Origin: an uncultured Oscillospiraceae bacterium
Lineage (GTDB): Bacteria > Bacillota > Clostridia > Oscillospirales > Oscillospiraceae
Direction: 5' to 3'
Assembly (NCBI GenBank): GCA_900763675.1
Contig: CAAFLE010000037.1
Coordinates: forward strand, 1-28,067
Length of the DNA stretch: 28,067 bases
Numbering within the stretch: position 1 is the first letter of the stretch; each line of letters begins with the position of its first letter. This document shows, piece by piece, positions 23,646 to 28,067 of the stretch. The translations under genes were made by a program, and so were the position numbers. The notes under the pieces were generated by a model that was given only the letters and a program-made list of their open reading frames with translations, did no database searches and had not been told where the DNA came from.

Positions 23646-24324
23646 GATCAAAGAGGCGATCGTCGTCGAGGGGCGGTACGATAAAATCGCGCTCGAACCG
23701 CTCGTCGATACGGAGATCTTCACGACCGACGGCTTCGGGATATTCAAAAATAAGGAAAAGCTCGCGCTGCTCCGGCGCGTTGCCGCCCGGCGCGGGCTGA
23801 TCGTTCTCACGGACGCGGACGGCGCGGGTCTCGTCATCCGCAACCGGCTGCGCGGGGCGATCCCGGCGGCGCATCTCAAGCACGCCTACATCCCCGACGT
23901 TCCCGGCAAGGAGCGGCGCAAAAGCGCCCCGTCCCGCGCCGGAACGCTCGGCGTGGAGGGCATGAAGCCGGACGTGCTTGAAGCGGCGCTGCGCCGCGCC
24001 GGTGCGGTATGCGGCGGGGAGACGGAAGAGCGCATTACGAAAGCCGACCTTGCCGCGCTCGGTCTCTCCGGCGGCGCGGACAGCGCCGCCCGCCGGAAGG
24101 ATTTGCAGAAAAAGCTCGGTCTGCCGGAGAATCTCTCGGCAAACGCGCTGCTCGACGCCGTGAACTCTCTCTATACGCGAGAGGAGTTTTTAGCGGCGGC
24201 GCAGAGCTTCGAGAACGAAGGCGGCAAGATTGCCGATGAGGAGGAAGCCGCCGGAGACGGTCTCCAGTTCGGCGGCGAGCCGGTAGAGAGCATAGCTCCG
24301 CGGCGTGAGAGCGCCGATATGTAA
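23638..24324 (+). CDS. rnmV: Ribonuclease M5 (Toprim/DUF4093)
   Basis: The Toprim endonuclease that matures the 5S rRNA precursor. The Toprim domain occupies about residues 4-100, with the conserved glutamate E11 (VVEGRYDK) and the DxD pair D59/D61 (LTDADGAG). The DUF4093 region follows (VEGMKPDVLEAALRRAG...LSLSGG..). The protein is 228 residues, longer than the roughly 190 usual for the family. The last 40 or so residues (after YTREEFLAA) are acidic and low-complexity and lie antisense over the small membrane-protein gene, so they may be read-through past an ancestral stop. ATG at 23638 overlaps the holA stop by 8 bp, indicating coupling. Confidence 0.9.
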   Translation: MLKIKEAIVVEGRYDKIALEPLVDTEIFTTDGFGIFKNKEKLALLRRVAARRGLIVLTDADGAGLVIRNRLRGAIPAAHLKHAYIPDVPGKERRKSAPSRAGTLGVEGMKPDVLEAALRRAGAVCGGETEERITKADLAALGLSGGADSAARRKDLQKKLGLPENLSANALLDAVNSLYTREEFLAAAQSFENEGGKIADEEEAAGDGLQFGGEPVESIAPRRESADM

Positions 24325-24426
24325 AAGGATCGCCAGCGAGCAGAGCAGCATCACGCAGCTTACGCAGAGCGTGCCGCGCACCATGCCGAAGGCATCCTCG
24401 CTCAGCGCGGAAAAACGCAGTTTCAT
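24190..24426 (-). CDS. Small two-helix membrane protein, unknown function
   Basis: A 78-residue protein with two predicted transmembrane helices: GTLCVSCVMLLCSLAILLHIGAL (shown here as about residues 17-38) and a second near residues 58-72 (FLLIGNLAAFVLEAL), ending in three arginines. I do not recognise the family. Possible starts are ATG 24444, 24432 and 24426. The first overlaps a TACAAT -10 hexamer, so I chose 24426, with GGTG upstream. A candidate promoter is TTGCGG (complement of 24467-24472), 18 bp, TACAAT (complement of 24443-24448). About 135 bp of its 3' end lies antisense to the rnmV tail. The hydrophobic pattern and promoter favour a real gene over chance, though not strongly. Confidence 0.6.
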   Translation of the reverse strand: MKLRFSALSEDAFGMVRGTLCVSCVMLLCSLAILLHIGALTPRSYALYRLAAELETVSGGFLLIGNLAAFVLEALRRR

Positions 24427-24513
24427 TTTCATCACCGCTTCCATTGTACCCGACCGGCGCGAAACGCCGCAACGGACAACATTTGGAAGCGGCGGTTTTT
24501 TTCGGCACGGTTC

Positions 24514-24542
24514 TTGTGGCGCGGCGGGGCATATGGTATAAT
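24514..24542 (+). promoter_or_regulatory. Promoter of nrdR
   Basis: TTGTGG (24514-24519) and a perfect TATAAT (24537-24542) are 17 bp apart. The nrdR start codon is 33 bp downstream. I see no obvious NrdR box overlapping it. Confidence 0.75.
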
Positions 24543-24575
24543 ATGTCGAATTATGTTTTTCAGGGGGTATACCGT

Positions 24576-25034
24576 ATGAAATGCCCGTTCTGCGGCTATG
24601 CGGAAAGCAAGGTCATCGACTCGCGCCCGGCGGACGAGGGTGCGTCCATCCGCCGGAGGAGAGAATGCCTTGCCTGCCAGCGCCGTTTTACGACGTATGA
24701 GGTCATGGAGCGTCTGCCGCTGGTCGTCGTCAAGCGCGACGGCAGCCGCCAGACGTTCGATAAGAATAAGCTCATCAACAGTATGCTCAAGGCGTGCGAG
24801 AAGCGCTCCGTCGCTCTCGGCGATCTCGAACGCATCGCCAACGAGATCGAGCAGGAACTGCAAAACCGGCTCGAGCGCGAATGCCCGACGAGCGAGATCG
24901 GCGAGATGGTCATGAAGCGGCTCAAAAGTCTGGATGAGGTCGCCTACGTCCGCTTCGCCTCGGTCTACCGCCAGTTCAAGGACATCAACACCTTTATGGA
25001 AGAGCTGACGCACCTGCTGGAGGACAAAGCCTAA
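24576..25034 (+). CDS. nrdR: Transcriptional repressor NrdR
   Basis: The zinc-ribbon, ATP-cone repressor of ribonucleotide reductase genes. It senses the dATP/ATP balance and blocks nrd promoters. The product is 152 residues. The zinc ribbon uses C3, C6, C31 and C34 (MKCPFCG...CLACQRRF). The ATP-cone spans about residues 49-139 (VVVKRDGSRQTFDKNKL ... VAYVRFASVYRQFKD). ATG at 24576 has AGGGGGT upstream. The frame is open to 24444, but that part precedes the promoter. The gene is monocistronic. Its stop codon overlaps the stop of the convergent DUF4363 gene by 3 bp, and no terminator hairpin is evident between them. Confidence 0.97.
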   Translation: MKCPFCGYAESKVIDSRPADEGASIRRRRECLACQRRFTTYEVMERLPLVVVKRDGSRQTFDKNKLINSMLKACEKRSVALGDLERIANEIEQELQNRLERECPTSEIGEMVMKRLKSLDEVAYVRFASVYRQFKDINTFMEELTHLLEDKA

Positions 25035-25411
25035 AATACGCTTTTGAAGCTGACGTGCTCCATGGAGGCGATGCTCTGCAAATGCGCCTCCAGACAGTCG
25101 ATGGCGCTCTCGGCGGCGTCGCCGTCGCGGGTGAGGACCGTCTCCAGCGCGGCGTAAAAGGCGTCGGACGCCGAGTCGATCTCCGAATGGCGGATCATAA
25201 TGTGCGTGTAGTTTTCCGAGCCGTACCATAGATCAATGGCGGCGCGGATCTTGTCCTCGGCGGCGTCGTAGTCCTCCTCTCGGCAGGCGGACCGCGCTTC
25301 CTCCAAAAGCGCCGTGAGCGAGCCGGTGAGGGCATCGACGTGCGAAATGTTCCAGATCGCCGCGCCGAAGAGCAGCGCGAGCAGAAGACCCGCTCCGACG
25401 GCTTTTTTCAT
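25031..25411 (-). CDS. DUF4363 family protein
   Basis: A 126-residue protein with a short N-terminal membrane anchor or uncleaved signal (MKKAVGAGLLLALLFGAAIW) and an extracytoplasmic alpha-helical domain. That domain has two regular helical segments (SLTALLEEARSACREEDYDAA; DAFYAALETVL). This matches DUF4363, a family seen in spore-forming Firmicutes, often beside a DUF421 gene. Its function is unknown. ATG at 25411 overlaps the DUF421 stop codon as ATGA, so it is coupled to that gene. The longer frame to 25540 is a shadow over DUF421. It would act at the outer face of the membrane together with the DUF421 protein (inference). Confidence 0.82.
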   Translation of the reverse strand: MKKAVGAGLLLALLFGAAIWNISHVDALTGSLTALLEEARSACREEDYDAAEDKIRAAIDLWYGSENYTHIMIRHSEIDSASDAFYAALETVLTRDGDAAESAIDCLEAHLQSIASMEHVSFKSVF

Positions 25412-26088
25412 TTTGATTTCTCCCGCTTTGCAAAATAGACGTTGCCCGCCTTGTCGCAGGTGAGCAGAAACACCTGCTCCGGCGTTTTCGCACCCTGCCG
25501 GCGGCACTCGGCACGCAGCCATTCCTCGCTTTTTCCGCATTTACGCAGATTGTCGCGCAATATTGTGCCGTCGCTGATGAGAATGTAGGGGTAGCCCGTT
25601 TCCGGCGCGGCACAGTGGAGCTGCCCGGCGGTCACGGGGCGCTCCGCCGGCGTGAGAATCACGTTGAGCGTACCGTCCGTTTCCAGAATGGCGTATTCCA
25701 CCGTGGAGAGATCGGTAACGCTCTGCGCCCGCAGCTCCTCGGTCAGCTCATCCACCGAAAACCGGCAGCGGTGCATTTCCTTCTGGTTGATCTTTCCCTT
25801 TTCGATGAGAAAGCACGGCTTTCCGAAAAGCGCCGAGCGCAGCTTCTCGCTGCGCAGCATCACGCCCGAGAGGATCAGTTCGAGACAGAAAAGCGTCAGG
25901 ATCGAGACAAGCCCGTTCATCAGCGGGATGCCGATGTCCTGCAAAGGGAGCGACGCCAGATCTGCCACCAGCACCGAGACCACAAGCTCGGAAAGCTCCA
26001 GCTCGCCGAGCTGCCGCTTGCCGAGAATGCGCATACACAGCAAAAGCACCGTGAAAATGATCAGCGTGCGAAATATTACAATAGCCAT
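25408..26088 (-). CDS. DUF421 (YetF-like) membrane protein
   Basis: A 226-residue protein of the YetF/YrbG-type DUF421 family. Two or three N-terminal transmembrane helices include the conserved RILGKRQLGELELSELVVSVL (here residues 20-40). A cytoplasmic or intermembrane alpha/beta domain follows, with KPCFLIEKGKINQKEMHRCRFSVDEL, then an atypical C-terminal extension ending in EKSK. The biochemical role is not known, although members in Bacillus and Clostridium are linked to spore membranes. ATG at 26088 lacks a good Shine-Dalgarno sequence. It is divergent from guaA with only 30 bp between the starts, so the two must have overlapping promoter regions. Confidence 0.9.
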   Translation of the reverse strand: MAIVIFRTLIIFTVLLLCMRILGKRQLGELELSELVVSVLVADLASLPLQDIGIPLMNGLVSILTLFCLELILSGVMLRSEKLRSALFGKPCFLIEKGKINQKEMHRCRFSVDELTEELRAQSVTDLSTVEYAILETDGTLNVILTPAERPVTAGQLHCAAPETGYPYILISDGTILRDNLRKCGKSEEWLRAECRRQGAKTPEQVFLLTCDKAGNVYFAKREKSK

Positions 26089-26118
26089 GGAAATACTTTA
26101 CCCAAGGAGAGTTAAATT

Positions 26119-27099
26119 ATGAGCGAAGAAAAAAAGATCGGCGGCCGTGCGTTCGGACAGACGCTCAACGCCGAAAAATTCATTGAAGAGCAGGTCGCGC
26201 TCATCCGTGAGCAGGTTGGCGACGGCAAGGTGCTGCTTGCCCTGTCCGGCGGTGTGGACAGCTCTGTTGTCGCGGCGCTGCTGCTCAAGGCGATCGGCAG
26301 CCAGCTTTACTGCGTCCATGTGAACCACGGTCTCATGCGCAAGGGCGAGAGCGAGCAGGTCATCCGCGTTTTCCGCGAGGAGCTGGGCGCAAATCTCACA
26401 TATGTGGATGCGACCGACCGCTTCCTCGATAAGCTTGCGGGCGTAGCCGAACCGGAGCGCAAGCGCAAGATCATCGGCGAGGAGTTCATCCATGTGTTCG
26501 AGGAGGAAGCCGCAAAGCTGCAGGGCATCCACTTCCTCGGTCAGGGAACGATCTATCCCGACATCGTTGAGAGCGACAAGGGCGTCAAGGCGCACCACAA
26601 CGTCGGCGGTCTGCCGGAGAAGCTCGGCTTTGAGTTGGTCGAGCCGGTAAAGTACCTCTTCAAGGACGAGGTCCGCCAGGTCGGCGAAGCGCTCGGACTG
26701 CCGCACAGCATGGTGTGGCGTCAGCCGTTCCCCGGTCCCGGTCTCGGTGTCCGGTGCATCGGCGCAATCACCCGCGACCGTCTCGCCGCCGTGCGCGAAT
26801 CCGACGCCATTCTCCGCGAGGAGTTTGCCAAGTCCGGCATGGATGCGAAGGTCTGGCAGTACTTCACGATCGTACCCGACATCCGCACGACCGGCGTCGT
26901 AGACGGCAAGCGCACCGAGCTGTGGCCCGTCGTCATCCGCGCTGTGAACACCACCGACGCCATGACCGCGAGCGTCCCCCGTCTCGACTGGGAACTGCTC
27001 GAAACCGTCACGCGCCGCGTGCAGGCGGAGGTCCCCGGCGTCAGCCGCGTCCTCTACGATCTCAGCCCCAAGCCCCCCGCAACCATTGAGTGGGAATGA
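26119..27099 (+). CDS. guaA: GMP synthase, synthetase subunit only
   Basis: This enzyme converts XMP to GMP, activating XMP with ATP. The product is 326 residues and corresponds to the ATP pyrophosphatase (PP-loop SGGVDSS, residues 43-49) and the dimerisation domain. The latter shows RQPFPGPGLGVRCIG and the conserved C-terminus KPPATIEWE. The N-terminal glutamine amidotransferase domain of standard GuaA (about 190 residues with a catalytic Cys) is absent. The start at 26119 has AAGGAGAG upstream, so the protein is not merely mis-started. A separate glutaminase subunit must exist elsewhere, as in archaea, or the enzyme must use free ammonia. The stop codon is the edge of an AT-rich region discussed under findings. 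Confidence 0.95.
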   Translation: MSEEKKIGGRAFGQTLNAEKFIEEQVALIREQVGDGKVLLALSGGVDSSVVAALLLKAIGSQLYCVHVNHGLMRKGESEQVIRVFREELGANLTYVDATDRFLDKLAGVAEPERKRKIIGEEFIHVFEEEAAKLQGIHFLGQGTIYPDIVESDKGVKAHHNVGGLPEKLGFELVEPVKYLFKDEVRQVGEALGLPHSMVWRQPFPGPGLGVRCIGAITRDRLAAVRESDAILREEFAKSGMDAKVWQYFTIVPDIRTTGVVDGKRTELWPVVIRAVNTTDAMTASVPRLDWELLETVTRRVQAEVPGVSRVLYDLSPKPPATIEWE

Positions 27100-27102
27100 G
27101 AA
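27080..27102 (+). other. Putative island attachment site at the guaA 3' end
   Basis: The last codons of guaA (encoding TIEWE, with gagtgggaatga) are the segment where many genomic islands integrate in other bacteria. Base composition falls sharply right after it. No second copy of the sequence is within the window, so the exact core and limits are unknown. Confidence 0.45.
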
Positions 27103-27243
27103 AAAAGTGAATATGATGGGATGAAAAGCCTTGAAAATGCTGGACTTTTGTGTTACGGAAATGCTCCGTGACAACAAAATGACAACATTTTAGATTATCC
27201 AAGAGTCTCAAGACCACCGGCTGAGCCGGTGGTCTTGACTTTA
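27103..27243. other. AT-rich non-coding junction between guaA and the HEPN gene
   Basis: No gene is seen here. It contains an inverted repeat gttACGGA/TCCGTgac (27152-27172), two direct copies of TGACAAC 11 bp apart (27169-27175 and 27180-27186), and a perfect 14-bp hairpin at 27208-27238. The TGACAAC pair could be integrase arm-type sites, but this is a guess from spacing alone. Confidence 0.5.
27208..27238. terminator. Perfect hairpin 3' to the HEPN gene
   Basis: TCAAGACCACCGGC and its complement form a 14-bp stem with the loop TGA, 5 bp beyond the stop codon of the HEPN gene. The T-rich tail is weak on both strands. It probably ends transcription of the HEPN gene or marks the end of an element. 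Confidence 0.6.
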
Positions 27244-28067
27244 TCACTTTTTCTTTTTTGAATATTGCATTATAACATCAGCATCATAATCCAATCTACT
27301 GAAAATAATTCTTTTTTTGCAATTCAGTATACAGTCAAGGGGAATCCCAACAGCGGTATAGACTATTGTCAGCAAAACAAATCTAAGTATATAGTTTGCT
27401 GCAAACAATTCATCATATGTTGGCTCGACATACTTTCCAGAATTGTAATGCGTGAAATAGTTCCGCATATTTGAGAAGCCATTCGCATAATCAACTATAT
27501 TTGCATCAACCAGTCCAAGAGCGCTATTGTATGCTGACAGTATATCTTGGTATATGTATTTTAGCGGTATTTCTCTCTTGCTTTTGCTGCTTGCTGCCAG
27601 TTTCTTGGCGTCGTCATATCTAAATGCATTGGAATAGACTTCAATTGCTTGTGACAGGTTCAAAAAGCCGTTTACCTTCGTAGAACGATTACAAATTATC
27701 TCATAGAACAAATTGGGAATAGGATTCGCACTTTCGTAAAGAACAAGCCAAGCATCCCATACTTTTTGGAACTGATTTTCAAAGGAGGAAGTTCCAATAA
27801 GAAACGGTTCATTGACTGCCGGAATATCCTCTCTATAGTTCAACCACAAGCCGTACACATTTTCATCACCATCAATTTCAAAGGTGATATCTTCAAATGA
27901 AATATACCCATTTCCAAAGAAAGAGAACAAGCTTCTTGCAGCAGAGACTTTGCCTACGGCTTCCATAACAGGTAATGATATGGTAAAAGAATACTCAATT
28001 ACGGAAATGATGTTATGCCTATAAAAACCAACAGCCCATTGGGTTCCAAAAGATTGAGAAATTTGTA
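27244..28067 (-). CDS. ApeA-like HEPN protein, probable phage-defence RNase (5' end outside the window)
   Basis: The frame is open to the window's right edge, so the N-terminus is missing. An internal ATG at 27966 would give 240 residues, but coding continues upstream with no stop (FGTQWAVGFYRHN). The N-terminal part looks like repeated beta strands. The C-terminal half is helical and contains NGFLNLSQAIEVYSNAF and the HEPN ribonuclease motif R-NYFT-H (complement of 27448-27465, an R-x4-H). This arrangement resembles ApeA proteins, abortive-infection defence factors with an ApeA N-terminal domain and a HEPN domain. Codon use and AT content differ from all other genes here, which supports recent transfer. 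Assignment to ApeA rests on pattern, not on a search. Confidence 0.7.
   Translation of the reverse strand, partial: QISQSFGTQWAVGFYRHNIISVIEYSFTISLPVMEAVGKVSAARSLFSFFGNGYISFEDITFEIDGDENVYGLWLNYREDIPAVNEPFLIGTSSFENQFQKVWDAWLVLYESANPIPNLFYEIICNRSTKVNGFLNLSQAIEVYSNAFRYDDAKKLAASSKSKREIPLKYIYQDILSAYNSALGLVDANIVDYANGFSNMRNYFTHYNSGKYVEPTYDELFAANYILRFVLLTIVYTAVGIPLDCILNCKKRIIFSRLDYDADVIMQYSKKKK

Noticed and set aside
26115..27099. Disrupted guaA caused by island insertion
   Set aside because: The C-terminus KPPATIEWE is complete and the start has its own ribosome binding site, so the shortness reflects a missing domain, not an insertion in the gene.
27265..27474. A 69-residue plus-strand ORF in the AT-rich end
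   Set aside because: It lies fully inside the HEPN gene on the opposite strand, has no ribosome binding site and no recognisable features.

Overview
The window looks like the chromosome of a GC-rich, anaerobic, low-branching member of the Clostridia, most like Oscillospiraceae/Ruminococcaceae. This is inferred from strong AGGAGG-type ribosome binding sites, a T-box leader on alaS, a flavo-diiron protein, a split-type GuaA, RNase M5, NrdR, and a DUF421/DUF4363 pair. I ran no database search, so family names come from motif recognition. No rRNA, tRNA, CRISPR array or insertion sequence was seen.

Layout. (1) 1-5560: a small lipoprotein, the tRNA thiolase mnmA, a divergent ArsP_2/DUF2899-type metal exporter, and a two-gene threonine unit (thrC plus a phosphoglycerate-mutase-like protein that is probably the homoserine kinase). 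(2) 5562-10926, minus strand: the flavo-diiron protein fprA followed by a 1345-residue repeat-rich surface protein with nearly identical 300-bp internal repeats. (3) 11045-11828: plsY for phosphatidic acid synthesis. (4) 11834-16468, minus strand: a tightly coupled surface-polysaccharide cassette (GT2 glycosyltransferase, ABC permease, ABC ATPase, double GT4 glycosyltransferase). (5) 16550-20003: alaS under a T-box, a HIT protein, and a MITE-like intergenic element built of five hairpins. (6) 20016-24324: a small XRE regulator with two palindromes in its leader, overlapping comEC, then holA and rnmV. A small membrane protein runs antisense over the rnmV 3' end. (7) 24514-26088: nrdR, then convergent DUF421 and DUF4363 genes. 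(8) 26119-28067: guaA lacking its glutaminase domain, followed abruptly by AT-rich DNA with a HEPN (ApeA-like) gene that runs off the right edge.

The most interesting region is the last kilobase. The 3' end of guaA is a known integration hot spot for genomic islands. Here base composition changes at its stop codon, and the first gene beyond carries an R-x4-H HEPN ribonuclease motif in a protein resembling the ApeA abortive-infection family. This looks like the edge of an acquired defence island. Other points worth checking are the XRE/comEC leader with twin palindromes 32 bp apart, the in-frame GT4-GT4 fusion that keeps an internal start, the stand-alone GuaA synthetase, and three terminators that share one repeat-derived stem.
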